14,299 nucleotides of DNA, from contig JAGHUB010000036.1 of NCBI GenBank assembly GCA_018065025.1, positions 1 to 14,299 of the forward strand, given 5' to 3'. This DNA comes from Candidatus Equihabitans merdae (GTDB lineage: Bacteria; Bacillota; Clostridia; Lachnospirales; Lachnospiraceae). Below are positions 1-8,426 of this stretch, piece by piece (positions within the stretch are counted from its first letter, which is position 1; every line of letters begins with the position of its first letter). The position numbers and the translations under genes are program-made. The notes beneath the pieces are model-generated. The model was not told the origin of the DNA, searched no databases, and saw only the letters and a program-made list of their open reading frames with translations.

Positions 1-572
1 GAGCACATCAGCAGCTCACCTTCCGGTGGGATCTTCTGATCAAAAAAATCTATATTAACCGACTCGGCTGCGCCAAGAGCCCGGGTAATAATGTGTTTAT
101 CCGGATGGCGTCTGGCCTCTTCCGCGGTCAATTGCCCGATTCGCACCATCTCTTCTACCAGAGAATGGTCTCGTGTGATCTGTGTCAGTGTATCGTCATC
201 TCTCATGTAGAGACGGCTGTCACCAACATTGGCCACATACAGATAACCACCGATAACGGTAGCTACCACACAGGTGGTACCCATGCCGTGAAGTTCTTCC
301 TTCTCGGAAGCCTTCTGGCGAATGCCTGTATTGGCGGCATTGATACCGGATTCAATCAACTTAATGGGGTTGGATTCGGGACTGTTTTCGATGGTTTCCA
401 GGATTTTTTTCACAGCAAAACGGGAGGCATAATCACCTGCATTATGCCCACCCATACCATCAGCTACAATAAAAAGATTCGGCAGATTGCCTACCGGCAT
501 CTGCGATTCAAATAAATAGTCCTGATTAACTTTTCTTTTCTGGCCTACATCTGTGGCCGCACAAGACTGCAT
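1..572 (-). CDS. stp: PP2C-family protein Ser/Thr phosphatase (Stp/PrpC), 3' end cut off by window edge
   Basis: This is the N-terminal part, about 190 residues, of a metal-dependent PP2C phosphatase; the family is usually about 240-250 residues and the stop lies off the left edge. The translation starts MQSCAATDVGQKRKVNQD, which matches the PP2C opening motif DVGxxRxxNQD. It continues with DGMGGH at residues 38-43, where Asp38 is a metal ligand, then GMGTT at 94-98 and GDSR at 115-118, and it reaches ELLMC at the edge, the start of the LLxCSDG motif. The ATG at 572 has a GGGGAA ribosome site about 7 bases upstream; an in-frame TTG four codons earlier lacks one. In relatives this cytosolic enzyme removes phosphate from targets of the PASTA-domain kinase PrkC, whose gene usually comes next. 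It follows rlmN after a hairpin-containing gap of 73 bases. Family assignment is secure; pairing with PrkC is inferred from conserved gene order. Confidence 0.93.
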   Translation of the reverse strand, partial: MQSCAATDVGQKRKVNQDYLFESQMPVGNLPNLFIVADGMGGHNAGDYASRFAVKKILETIENSPESNPIKLIESGINAANTGIRQKASEKEELHGMGTTCVVATVIGGYLYVANVGDSRLYMRDDDTLTQITRDHSLVEEMVRIGQLTAEEARRHPDKHIITRALGAAESVNIDFFDQKIPPEGELLMC

Positions 573-599
573 GCTGCTTTTCCCCAAATCTTCTAAAAA

Positions 600-640
600 T
601 ATATTTCAACAGGCCTCACACATCGTGCCAAGCCTGTTGT
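600..640 (-). terminator. Hairpin between rlmN and stp, possible partial terminator or attenuator
   Basis: On the minus strand an 8-base arm CAACAGGC is followed by a 17-base loop and the exact complement GCCTGTTG, then AAATATATTTTT. The arms are at 632-639 and 607-614. It lies just after the rlmN stop and just before the stp ribosome site. The long loop and interrupted U-run make it a weak terminator at best. It may instead reduce read-through into stp, or mark a processing site. Confidence 0.45.
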
Positions 641-645
641 TCCCC

Positions 646-1674
646 TCATTCTGTCTCTATATACTTCTTACGAAGCTGACCGCAGGCACCATCGATGTCA
701 CGGCCCATTTCTCTCCTAATTGTAACATGAAGGCCGTTTTTTTCAAGTTTTTTCTTGAAGGCCTCTGTTTCGGGACGGCTTGTGTCCTTGAATTCCCTTT
801 CCCGGACAGGGTTTACCGGGATAACATTGATCAGAGCGTTTTTGCCTCGAAGCAGTCGGCTCAGATCCTTTACCACCTGGTCTGAATCGTTAACACCTTT
901 GATCAGACTGTATTCAAAAGTCAGGCGGCGACCGGTCTTCTTGAAGTAATAGACCATGGCCTCCATCACGTCCCGTAATGGATATTTTTTGGCGATAGGC
1001 ATGATTTCCTGACGCTTCTCATCAGTGGGAGCATGGAGGGACAATGCCAAATTAATGGGCATTCCTTCGTCTGCCAGTCGATAAATATTTTCTACCAGAC
1101 CACAGGTAGATACGGTGATGTTGCGCTTGCTGATACCCAGACCCTTGGGATCTGAACACAGGCGGATAAAACGAACCAGATTGTCGTAATTATCCAGCGG
1201 TTCACCGGTTCCCATAACCACGACGTTTGTAATACGCTCACCTACATCCCGGCCGATCTGCTCGATCTGACTGACGATCTCACCGGCTGTCAGATTACGG
1301 CTCAGACCGCCAATAGTGGAAGCACAGAAGCGGCATCCCATGCGACAGCCCACCTGTGAAGATACGCAAACTGTCAGGCCATGCTGATAGCGCATGAAGA
1401 CGCTTTCAATATAGTAACCATCATGAAGCTTGAAGAGATACTTTCTGGTACCGTCTATGGCAGATTCCTGCATAGTCTCAATGACAGCCCTCTGAAGAGG
1501 TGCCTGTTCATTAAGCTTCTCTCTCATAGAAGCGGGCAGATTAGTCATCTCATCATAGGTGACTGCCCCGTTTTTATGAAGCCAACCAAAAAGCTGATCG
1601 GCACGAAATGCCTTCTCACCAAGCTCTTTCAAGTATGTTTTAAGTTCTTCAATGTCGGCAGACAGAATATCCAT
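646..1674 (-). CDS. rlmN: Dual-specificity 23S rRNA/tRNA adenine-C2 methyltransferase RlmN (radical SAM)
   Basis: The 342-residue protein, a normal length for RlmN, methylates C2 of A2503 in 23S rRNA and, in many bacteria, A37 of some tRNAs. The radical-SAM cluster motif is CRMGCRFC at residues 110-117, with Cys110, Cys114 and Cys117 binding the 4Fe-4S cluster. A GTGEPLDNYDNL segment corresponds to the family's usual GMGEPL SAM-binding motif with Met replaced by Thr. The C-terminal GACGQL (Cys331) supplies the cysteine that becomes methylated during catalysis. The ATG at 1674 starts one base after the rsmB stop (TGAGATG), with AAGGAAGG as ribosome site inside the end of rsmB, so the two are probably translationally coupled. 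Cfr is the nearest alternative; the position next to rsmB and stp favours RlmN. Confidence 0.97.
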   Translation of the reverse strand: MDILSADIEELKTYLKELGEKAFRADQLFGWLHKNGAVTYDEMTNLPASMREKLNEQAPLQRAVIETMQESAIDGTRKYLFKLHDGYYIESVFMRYQHGLTVCVSSQVGCRMGCRFCASTIGGLSRNLTAGEIVSQIEQIGRDVGERITNVVVMGTGEPLDNYDNLVRFIRLCSDPKGLGISKRNITVSTCGLVENIYRLADEGMPINLALSLHAPTDEKRQEIMPIAKKYPLRDVMEAMVYYFKKTGRRLTFEYSLIKGVNDSDQVVKDLSRLLRGKNALINVIPVNPVREREFKDTSRPETEAFKKKLEKNGLHVTIRREMGRDIDGACGQLRKKYIETE

Positions 1675-1675
1675 C

Positions 1676-3034
1676 TCAGCCTTCCTTTACGAATCGAGCC
1701 ACAAAGAAACCGTCCGCCTGATGGATACCGGGCACTACTTGCAGGTAACCCTCGGAAGTAGTCAGCTGCTGGAGTTCCTTAGGCAGGAAGGGATCCAGGC
1801 TGTCCAGACGGAAGGGATAATTGGCCTCGAAATATTTTACATTTTCAGTGTTTTCCAGCGGGCTGACGGTACAGGTACTGAAGATCAGTGTGCCGCCGGG
1901 TTTGACATAGGAAGCGGCATTATGAAGAATGCGCTTCTGAAGCTGTGCCAGTTCTTCAATCTGAGTCAGTGTCAGGCGGTATTTGATATCCGGCTTGCGA
2001 CCGATGACACCAAGACCTGAGCAAGGCAGATCACAGATAACGACATCGGCTTTGTCCACAGAATCCTGATCAAAGGTCAGGGCATCCATAACCCTGGGCT
2101 GGATATTGATCAGGTCAGCACGCTTAACATTTTCACGGATCAGAGCTACTTTATCAGCAGTCAGGTCTCTGGCATCTACCATGCCGAAGCTTCCCATCTT
2201 GTCTGCAGCATGGAGGCTCTTGCCGCCGGGAGCTGCACACATGTCGATGACGTAATCCCCGGCTTTAAGACCGGCAACCTCTACAGGCAGCATGGAACCG
2301 ATATCCTGGGGGAAGATCCAGCCTTTCTTGAAGGCATTCAGAGCCGGCAGATAATTGTACTCAGAAATATCATAGGCATAGGGCAGATAGGGTGCCTTTA
2401 CCACATGAACATTCTGCTCTTTCAGACTCTCCAGAATGGTTTCCTTGTCGATACCGTCTGTCTTGAAACGAACGGTGGTAGGACGTTCTTTGACAAAGCT
2501 GTCCAGCATGATATCTGTGACATCTTCACCATAAGCATCATTCCAGTATTTAACGATCCAGCGGGGCATGGAATATTTAACGGACAGATGTTCCATGCGG
2601 TTCTTCACCGGATCGGGATATTCGATATCACCGGCTTCTACATGACGTGCGATATTACGCAGAACGCCATTGACGAAACCCTTCAGGTTGTAGAAACCCT
2701 TGCTCTGAGCCAGCATGACGGCTTCATTGACAGAAGCATTGGAAGGAACACCGCCCATAAAACAGATCTGATAGCAGGCGCTGCGCATGATGTTGCAGAT
2801 CACCGGCTTCATTCTGGCTACAGGTACAGTGGAAAACTGATTGATGATATAGTCGATCTCGATCAGTCTTTCCATGGTGCCTTCACATACACGGGTGATA
2901 AAAGCTCTGTCACGTTTTGACAGAAACTGATGCTCTTCTAAAGCCCGATGCAGGGCCACATGACAGAATCGTCCGTTTTTGCTGATGTCCATCAGGACGC
3001 TCAGGATAATGTCGCGAGTATTGACTGCTGCCAC
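1676..3034 (-). CDS. rsmB: 16S rRNA m5C967 methyltransferase RsmB
   Basis: The 452-residue cytosolic RNA methyltransferase has an N-terminal NusB-like helical RNA-binding domain (about residues 1-140) and a C-terminal Rossmann methyltransferase domain (about 165-450). The SAM-binding motif is VIDMCAAPGGKS at 262-273. Motif IV is DLPCSG with Cys338, and motif VI is FSTCT with Cys388; the latter is the expected nucleophile that attacks C6 of the cytosine, and Cys338 helps release product. The start is GTG at 3034, preceded by AGAGGG 8 bases upstream; no in-frame ATG fits as well. It begins 26 bases after fmt and ends one base before rlmN. Many related Firmicutes carry a zinc metallopeptidase gene between fmt and rsmB; none is present here. 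Confidence 0.96.
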   Translation of the reverse strand: MAAVNTRDIILSVLMDISKNGRFCHVALHRALEEHQFLSKRDRAFITRVCEGTMERLIEIDYIINQFSTVPVARMKPVICNIMRSACYQICFMGGVPSNASVNEAVMLAQSKGFYNLKGFVNGVLRNIARHVEAGDIEYPDPVKNRMEHLSVKYSMPRWIVKYWNDAYGEDVTDIMLDSFVKERPTTVRFKTDGIDKETILESLKEQNVHVVKAPYLPYAYDISEYNYLPALNAFKKGWIFPQDIGSMLPVEVAGLKAGDYVIDMCAAPGGKSLHAADKMGSFGMVDARDLTADKVALIRENVKRADLINIQPRVMDALTFDQDSVDKADVVICDLPCSGLGVIGRKPDIKYRLTLTQIEELAQLQKRILHNAASYVKPGGTLIFSTCTVSPLENTENVKYFEANYPFRLDSLDPFLPKELQQLTTSEGYLQVVPGIHQADGFFVARFVKEG

Positions 3035-3060
3035 TTGTTCTTCCCTCTTTCAGTAATATA

Positions 3061-4002
3061 TCAACCTAATTTCATTGACTTGATCTGATAGCCACGCAGG
3101 AAATCTGCTGCAGCCATGCGTTTCTTGCCTTCAATCTGGACTTCTTCCAATTTCAGAGCACCATCGCCGGTTTTAACCACCATGCCATGCTTGTCAGCCT
3201 GAAGAATAGTGCCCGGTTCAGCCTCTCCTGCATTTTCCGGATCAATTATGCCGGCCTTCCAGACCTTCAAGGTCTTGCCATCCAGTGAAGTATAGGCACT
3301 GGGCCAGGGATTTAATGCCCGGATCTGACACCAGATCTTCTGGGAAGCATCTTCCCAGTTGATAGCACCCTGCTCTTTCTTCAAGGTCTTGGCATAAGGT
3401 GTGGTGCTTTCGGCAGGCTGAGGTGTGTAAGTTGCTGTGCCATCTTCGATAGACGGAATAGTTTCTACCAGAAGCTTAGCGCCCTCTTCAGCCAGCTTGT
3501 CGAATAAGGAGCCGCCTGTATCTTCATCCTCAATGGGGATAATACACTGAGACACGATATCACCGGTATCCAGGCCCTCGTCCATTCTCATGATGGTAAC
3601 GCCGGTTTCTTTCATGCCATCCAGCATAACCGTCTGAATGGGTGAAGCACCGCGATAGGCAGGCAGTAAGGAGGCATGGACGTTGATGCAGCCAAAACGG
3701 GGAGCATCCAGAATAGATTTAGGAATGATCTGGCCAAATGCTGCTACCACCATCATATCGGCTTCTACAGACAGCACTTGGGCTACAGATTCTTCACGAC
3801 GGATCTTCAGAGGCTGGAAAATGGGGCAGGTAAGTCCCAGTTTCATAGCTTCTTCCTTTACCGGACTGGGCATGGGCTCTTTCTTACGACCCTTGGGACG
3901 GTCCGGCTGAGTAACAACGGCCGTGATCTCATGACCGGCTTCTACAAGAGCATCCAGGATACCTGCTGCAAAATCAGGTGTTCCCATAAATACGATCTTC
4001 AT
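3061..4002 (-). CDS. fmt: Methionyl-tRNA formyltransferase
   Basis: This 313-residue enzyme transfers a formyl group from 10-formyltetrahydrofolate to Met-tRNA(fMet), making the initiator for bacterial translation. The N-terminal formyltransferase domain starts with KIVFMGTPDFA. It carries the catalytic Asn107 and His109 in INVHASLLPAYRGASPI, and the third catalytic residue Asp145 in EGLDTGD. The C-terminal OB-like tRNA-binding domain covers roughly residues 205-310. Length and motifs match the family with nothing missing. The ATG at 4002 lies 5 bases after the def stop, and GAGGT in the last codons of def serves as ribosome site. The neighbour def removes the same formyl group after synthesis, the classic def-fmt pairing. 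Confidence 0.98.
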   Translation of the reverse strand: MKIVFMGTPDFAAGILDALVEAGHEITAVVTQPDRPKGRKKEPMPSPVKEEAMKLGLTCPIFQPLKIRREESVAQVLSVEADMMVVAAFGQIIPKSILDAPRFGCINVHASLLPAYRGASPIQTVMLDGMKETGVTIMRMDEGLDTGDIVSQCIIPIEDEDTGGSLFDKLAEEGAKLLVETIPSIEDGTATYTPQPAESTTPYAKTLKKEQGAINWEDASQKIWCQIRALNPWPSAYTSLDGKTLKVWKAGIIDPENAGEAEPGTILQADKHGMVVKTGDGALKLEEVQIEGKKRMAAADFLRGYQIKSMKLG

Positions 4003-4007
4003 GGTTA

Positions 4008-4505
4008 TCAGACCTCTTCTTCCTCGAAATCTTCATCGTAGTAATCCAGACCTACGTCACGGATACCACCTTCAACCTTTTCCATGTACATGTGACCATC
4101 CAGATGATCCAGTTCATGGCATACGGCTCTGGCCAGCAGTTCTTCTGCTTCCAGAGTAACTTCTTCCATGTTTTCATTCAGGTATTTAACGATAACGTGG
4201 TTGGGACGTGTGACGGTACCAACCTTGCCGGGATAAGACAGACAACCTTCATCACCGGTCTGTTCGCCATCGCTTTCCAGGATAACAGGATTGATCATGA
4301 CATAGGGACCATCACCGATATCGATAACAACGATACGACGCAGCACACCTACCTGAGGCGCTGCCAGACCAACGCCGTTGGCCTCATACATGGTATCCAG
4401 CATATCGTCGATCAATGTGCTCCATTTATCATTCATTTCCGTGACTTCACGACAGACCTTAGTCAAAACGCTTTCGCCTACTTCACGAATTGTTCTCAGT
4501 GCCAT
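4008..4505 (-). CDS. def: Peptide deformylase
   Basis: This 165-residue metalloenzyme removes the formyl group from the N-terminal methionine of new proteins. All three family motifs are intact: GVGLAAPQ at residues 44-51, EGCLS at 86-90 with metal ligand Cys88, and HELDH at 130-134, where His130 and His134 bind metal and Glu131 is the general base. The C-terminal tail is strongly acidic, ending DEDFEEEEV. The ATG at 4505 has an AAGGAG ribosome site 6 bases upstream, in the 15-base gap behind priA. The length fits type 1 bacterial deformylases. fmt follows 5 bases downstream. Confidence 0.98.
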   Translation of the reverse strand: MALRTIREVGESVLTKVCREVTEMNDKWSTLIDDMLDTMYEANGVGLAAPQVGVLRRIVVIDIGDGPYVMINPVILESDGEQTGDEGCLSYPGKVGTVTRPNHVIVKYLNENMEEVTLEAEELLARAVCHELDHLDGHMYMEKVEGGIRDVGLDYYDEDFEEEEV

Positions 4506-4520
4506 AATTACTCCTTTATC

Positions 4521-6761
4521 TTAACAATTGAAATCATACTGTATGTGCAGGGCATCAAAGCCCTTGTTTGCGTCAATATACTTGCTGATACGCTCCGTTA
4601 CCTTCACCAGCACTTCCCGGTCATCGTGACGGATATAAAGCACCCGGCGATGGGTATCTTTGATCTTGCCAACGGGAGGCTGAGCCGGACCGATGGTCTC
4701 CAGATGACCTTCAGGATCCATGCGTTTCAAGAGTTCACGAATGTGACTCATGCCCTGATCCAGAAGACCTTCATTTTTTCCGCTCCCCAGTATAGCACAC
4801 AAATGTCCTGACGGCGGATAATGCATCACCTTACGGTAGAGCATCTCTTCCCGATAAAAACCCGGATAATCCTGTGCGGCAGCATAGATCAGTGCATAAT
4901 GATCGGGATCATAGCTTTGGATATAAGCTTCCCCTTTCAATGCCCCTCGACCACCTCGGCCGATGGCCTGCATAACCAGCTGGAAAGTCCGCTCACCGGA
5001 GCGATAATCGCTATCATTTAATGACAGATCTGCCAGCAAAATACCTACCAAAGTTACCCGGGGATAATCGTGACCTTTCACAATCATCTGTGTCCCCACA
5101 AGGATATCCGCTTCCCCTTCGGCAAAGGCTTTCAAGATACTTTCATGTCCGCCTTTACCCTTGGTGGTATCCATATCCATCCGCAGTACTTTGGCCTCAG
5201 GAAATGCCTTCTCCAGCAGTTCTTCCACTTTCTCTGTCCCCACACGGAAACCACCGATCAAAGTGGAGCCGCAGGCAGAGCAGGCTTTGATGGCTGGTTT
5301 TTCATAACCACAATAGTGACAGATCATTTTCCCGCTTCTGTGCTGAGTCAGAGAAACATCACAGTGGGGACATTTTTCTACATGACCACAGCTTCGGCAG
5401 GTTACACCGGAAGTCATGCCTCGACGATTTAGGAAAAGCATGACCTGTTCTTTTTTTGCCAGTCGCTCTTCTATAGCCAGACGGAGAGGCTCACTTAGTA
5501 TAGACCGATTGCCCAGTTCCAGCTGCTGGCGCATATCCACCAGAATGGTATCGGGCAATGTGCTTTGGCCATAACGCTGACCCAGTTCTACCAGACGGTA
5601 ACGTCCCTCTACGGCGGCATGATAAGCCTTCAGGGAAGGTGTAGCCGATCCCAGAATCAAGTGGGCGCCGGTCAACTGACAGCGCTTTAATGCCACATCG
5701 GAAGCCTCATAGCGAGGCATATGTTCCGAGTGATAACTGCTTTCATGTTCTTCATCAATAACGATGAGGCCCAAATTGGGAAATGGTGTAAACAAGGCGG
5801 ACCGGGGTCCTACCATTACCTTGATCTCACCCTTGCCTGCAGCTTTAAACTGATCGTATTTCTCCCCATCCGACAAACGGGAATGAAGAAATGATACCAC
5901 AGACCCGAACCGCTTCATAAAACGATTGACGGTCTGAAATGTCAGAGCGATCTCAGGAATAAGAACAATGGCCTGCTTGCCCTGATCCAACACTTCCTGG
6001 ATCATCTCCATATAGACCAAAGTCTTGCCGCTGCCGGTAACACCGTAGACCAGACAAGGTCTGTCATCTCCATCCCACTCTTCCCGAATCTTATCACAGG
6101 CTTCCTGCTGGGCTTCAGACAGGATGGGCGGAGCTTCTTTTGCGATATCTTCAGTCACCTTACGGAGACTGGTTCCTTCTTCCAAAGCGATCCAGCCTTT
6201 GTTCTGCAGTCCTCGCAGCACATCCAGGCTGACCTTTGTTTCTTTTATAAGTGATGCACCATCTTTAATAAGATCCCCGCCATCTGTCTCATCACTTGAC
6301 AGAAGGGCGTCAAGGACTCTGACCTGAGCTACGTAATGACGGTGCTGAGCTTCCAAGACCTTTTCCTGAGCTTCCTCTCTACTTAGCAGGAGTCTTACTC
6401 TTCTGGTAACCTGTTCCTTCACGGAACGACGCCATGGCATCACGGTTTTCAATGACTGAGCCAAAGTACCGCCATGATGTTGTTTCATCCAGGCAGCCAA
6501 AGTTACCAATTCCTTCTCAGCCAATGCCCCATCAGCAGCCAGACTGTGGATCTCCTTCAACTGGCCTTCCGGATAAGGATTGTCCTCCGAGATGTTAACA
6601 AGACATCCGGTAACCAGACGACTGCTCTTGCCAAATGGCACTTTGACAGCACTGCCGATACTTACCTGATCCCGTAAAGCATCCGGTATACGATAACTGA
6701 AACTCCGGTCCAGGGAACTGACGGCCAGATCTACAATTACTTCTCCATAAAGAGGTTTCAT
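4521..6761 (-). CDS. priA: Primosomal replication restart helicase PriA
   Basis: The 746-residue superfamily 2 DNA helicase recognises stalled forks and reloads the replisome. The N-terminal DNA-binding region (about residues 1-200) begins GEVIVDLAVSSLDRSFSYRIP. The helicase core has Walker A GVTGSGKT at 240-247 and Walker B DEEH at 336-339. A zinc-binding insert has eight cysteines in four CxxC pairs (Cys455/458, 464/467, 481/484, 494/497), which should hold two zinc ions. Motif V is GTQMIVKGHDYP. Motif VI reads QAIGRGGRG (598-606) where the family usually has QxxGRAGRG; both arginines are kept. The ATG overlaps the murE stop (ATGA) and has no strong ribosome site of its own, only a GGAG about 20 bases upstream, which points to translational coupling with murE. 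Confidence 0.97.
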   Translation of the reverse strand: MKPLYGEVIVDLAVSSLDRSFSYRIPDALRDQVSIGSAVKVPFGKSSRLVTGCLVNISEDNPYPEGQLKEIHSLAADGALAEKELVTLAAWMKQHHGGTLAQSLKTVMPWRRSVKEQVTRRVRLLLSREEAQEKVLEAQHRHYVAQVRVLDALLSSDETDGGDLIKDGASLIKETKVSLDVLRGLQNKGWIALEEGTSLRKVTEDIAKEAPPILSEAQQEACDKIREEWDGDDRPCLVYGVTGSGKTLVYMEMIQEVLDQGKQAIVLIPEIALTFQTVNRFMKRFGSVVSFLHSRLSDGEKYDQFKAAGKGEIKVMVGPRSALFTPFPNLGLIVIDEEHESSYHSEHMPRYEASDVALKRCQLTGAHLILGSATPSLKAYHAAVEGRYRLVELGQRYGQSTLPDTILVDMRQQLELGNRSILSEPLRLAIEERLAKKEQVMLFLNRRGMTSGVTCRSCGHVEKCPHCDVSLTQHRSGKMICHYCGYEKPAIKACSACGSTLIGGFRVGTEKVEELLEKAFPEAKVLRMDMDTTKGKGGHESILKAFAEGEADILVGTQMIVKGHDYPRVTLVGILLADLSLNDSDYRSGERTFQLVMQAIGRGGRGALKGEAYIQSYDPDHYALIYAAAQDYPGFYREEMLYRKVMHYPPSGHLCAILGSGKNEGLLDQGMSHIRELLKRMDPEGHLETIGPAQPPVGKIKDTHRRVLYIRHDDREVLVKVTERISKYIDANKGFDALHIQYDFNC

Positions 6762-8233
6762 CTTGATTTCAGGTACTCCTCAATGATGACCCTTTCATCC
6801 ATGGGATACTTGACCCCATTGATTTCCTGATAATCTTCGTGGCCCTTGCCGGCCAGAACGATGATATCTCCGGGCTGACCATTGTCAATGGCATAAGCGA
6901 TAGCTTCCCGGCGGTCAATGATCTCAACATATTTGCCGCTGGTCTTGTTAATGCCGGTCTTAATATCGTCGATAATGGCCTGAGGTTCTTCTTCGCGGGG
7001 ATTATCGGAAGTGATGATGGTCAGATCGGCCATGTTGCCGGAAACCTCACCCATCTCAAAACGACGTGAGCGGGCACGATTGCCGCCGCAGCCAAAGAGG
7101 CAGACCAGACGCTTGGGTTCATAATCTCTCAATGTTGTCAGCAGGCTCTTCAGGGCCATGGCATTGTGGGCGTAGTCGATCAGCAAGGTAAAGTCATCAG
7201 ATACTTTCACCGGTTCAATACGTCCCTTGACTTTGGCCATCTTAAGAGCCTTCTTAGTCATCTCATCTTCAATCTCGAAATGGCGGCAGATGGCGATAGC
7301 TGTCATGGCATTGTAAACAGAGAACATGCCCGGTACATCCAGTTTAACAGAAAGGTCGGCAAGACCTGAAACGTCAAATGCCATACCAAGACTTCCTGAG
7401 CCGTTGACATGACGGATATTGGATGCCACCAGATCAGCCTTCTTATTCTGAATACCGAAGGTTTCGCAAGTGCAGGAGACACCATCCATCATGGTATTCA
7501 CATGTTGGTCATCTCCGTTGAAGATGCCTACACGGCACTGCTTGAAGAGCAATTTCTTGCAATTCATGTAATCATCGAAGTCTTTATGCTCTGCAGGGCC
7601 GATGTGGTCCGGTTCGATATTAGTGAAAACACCGATCTCAAAAGGAATGCCGGCGGTACGATGCAGCATGAGAGCCTGAGAAGAAACTTCCATGACTACG
7701 ATCTCAATACCGGCTTCTACCATGTCATGAAGGTATTCCTGAAGAATATAGGATTCAGGTGTGGTATGGCTGGCAGCAATATGTTTGTCACCGATAATAA
7801 TCTCGATAGTGCCGATGAGACCAACCTGATAACCGGCATTTTCCAAAATGGATTTAACCATATAAGTGGTTGTGGTCTTGCCCTTAGTGCCGGTGATACC
7901 GATCATCTTCAACTTATCGGCGGGATGATCGAACCAGGCAGCTGAAACAAGAGCCATACCATAACGAGTGTCCGGTACTTCTACCACGGCACAGGTCTTG
8001 GTATCAAGATCTGCAGGAAGCTCCGCACCACGCTGAATCAGAACAGCGGCAGCCCCCTGATCAATAACACCTTGCAGATAGCGATGACCATCTGTCTTGG
8101 CACCAACGATAGCGATAAACAAACTTCCTTCAGTTGCTTTTCTGGAATCAAAAACGACAGAAGAAATCTCAACATCTACAGAACCACTGCAAACGGTATA
8201 ATCTAAACCACCAAGAAGTTTTTTAAGTTTCAT
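6758..8233 (-). CDS. murE: UDP-N-acetylmuramoyl-tripeptide synthetase MurE, probably meso-diaminopimelate-adding
   Basis: The 491-residue cytosolic ligase adds the third amino acid to UDP-MurNAc-L-Ala-D-Glu during peptidoglycan precursor synthesis. The three Mur-ligase domains are visible: an N-terminal UDP-binding domain (about 1-105), a central ATPase domain with TGTKGKTT (Lys119, Thr120) and the HTTPES segment, and a C-terminal domain with DYAHN, DNPR (410-413) and GKGHEDYQ. DNPR is the motif of meso-diaminopimelate-specific enzymes; lysine-adding MurE proteins differ there. The ATG at 8233 has an AGGAGG ribosome site 6 bases upstream. murE is usually in the division/cell-wall cluster, but here it leads the priA-def-fmt operon and overlaps priA. 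Function is secure; amino-acid specificity is inferred from the motif. Confidence 0.96.
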   Translation of the reverse strand: MKLKKLLGGLDYTVCSGSVDVEISSVVFDSRKATEGSLFIAIVGAKTDGHRYLQGVIDQGAAAVLIQRGAELPADLDTKTCAVVEVPDTRYGMALVSAAWFDHPADKLKMIGITGTKGKTTTTYMVKSILENAGYQVGLIGTIEIIIGDKHIAASHTTPESYILQEYLHDMVEAGIEIVVMEVSSQALMLHRTAGIPFEIGVFTNIEPDHIGPAEHKDFDDYMNCKKLLFKQCRVGIFNGDDQHVNTMMDGVSCTCETFGIQNKKADLVASNIRHVNGSGSLGMAFDVSGLADLSVKLDVPGMFSVYNAMTAIAICRHFEIEDEMTKKALKMAKVKGRIEPVKVSDDFTLLIDYAHNAMALKSLLTTLRDYEPKRLVCLFGCGGNRARSRRFEMGEVSGNMADLTIITSDNPREEEPQAIIDDIKTGINKTSGKYVEIIDRREAIAYAIDNGQPGDIIVLAGKGHEDYQEINGVKYPMDERVIIEEYLKSR

Positions 8234-8277
8234 ACAGACCTCCTACACGCCGACCTGCGATATCATATACGGAGATA

Positions 8278-8306
8278 ATTATATCATTCACAGAGCTTAA
8301 TTACAA
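8278..8306 (-). promoter_or_regulatory. Sigma-A-type promoter of the murE-priA-def-fmt-rsmB-rlmN operon
   Basis: On the minus strand -35 TTGTAA (8301-8306) and a perfect -10 TATAAT (8278-8283) are separated by 17 bases. Transcription would start near 8271, giving a leader of about 38 bases before the murE ATG. No other good promoter is visible down to stp, where spacing is tight throughout. Confidence 0.75.
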
Positions 8307-8308
8307 AC

Positions 8309-8426
8309 TGCCCCTGACAAGTCCCTGAAGGGGCCAAATCAACTATTCCATCCGATCATTTCGATCCGGACTCTCATAACGCCGCTCGTTTCCTGTCTCT
8401 CCGGCGTATCCTGTACACAATACAGA
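8309..8426 (-). other. Cluster of four hairpins in the murE-uppP gap, function unknown
   Basis: The 385-base gap between murE and uppP holds no convincing protein gene. Besides the uppP terminator (8560-8598) and the murE promoter, it has an AT-rich stretch (about 8426-8555) and a more GC-rich segment with four successive inverted repeats. These are CTGTA/TACAG (8411-8415 and 8421-8425), ACGCCG/CGGCGT (8379-8384 and 8402-8407), TCCGATC/GATCCGGA with one bulge (8351-8357 and 8363-8370), and GCCCCT/AGGGGC (8310-8315 and 8329-8334). They lie upstream of the murE -35 box, so they are not in the murE leader unless transcription starts further upstream. A small RNA, a decayed mobile element or chance are all possible. 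I recognise no known riboswitch or T-box core. Strand is a guess. Confidence 0.3.

Noticed and set aside
2210..2920. Open frame of 236 codons on the plus strand opposite rsmB
   Set aside because: It lies wholly antisense to a gene with full RsmB motifs, has no ribosome site or recognisable domain, and is explained by codon bias of the opposite strand.
4092..4811. Open frame of 239 codons on the plus strand across def and the end of priA
   Set aside because: It crosses two well-supported opposite-strand genes and their boundary, shows no protein motif, and has no promoter or ribosome site.
8234..8271. Riboswitch or T-box leader in front of murE
   Set aside because: The predicted leader is only about 38 bases, too short for a riboswitch, and no T-box core sequence is present in the whole gap.
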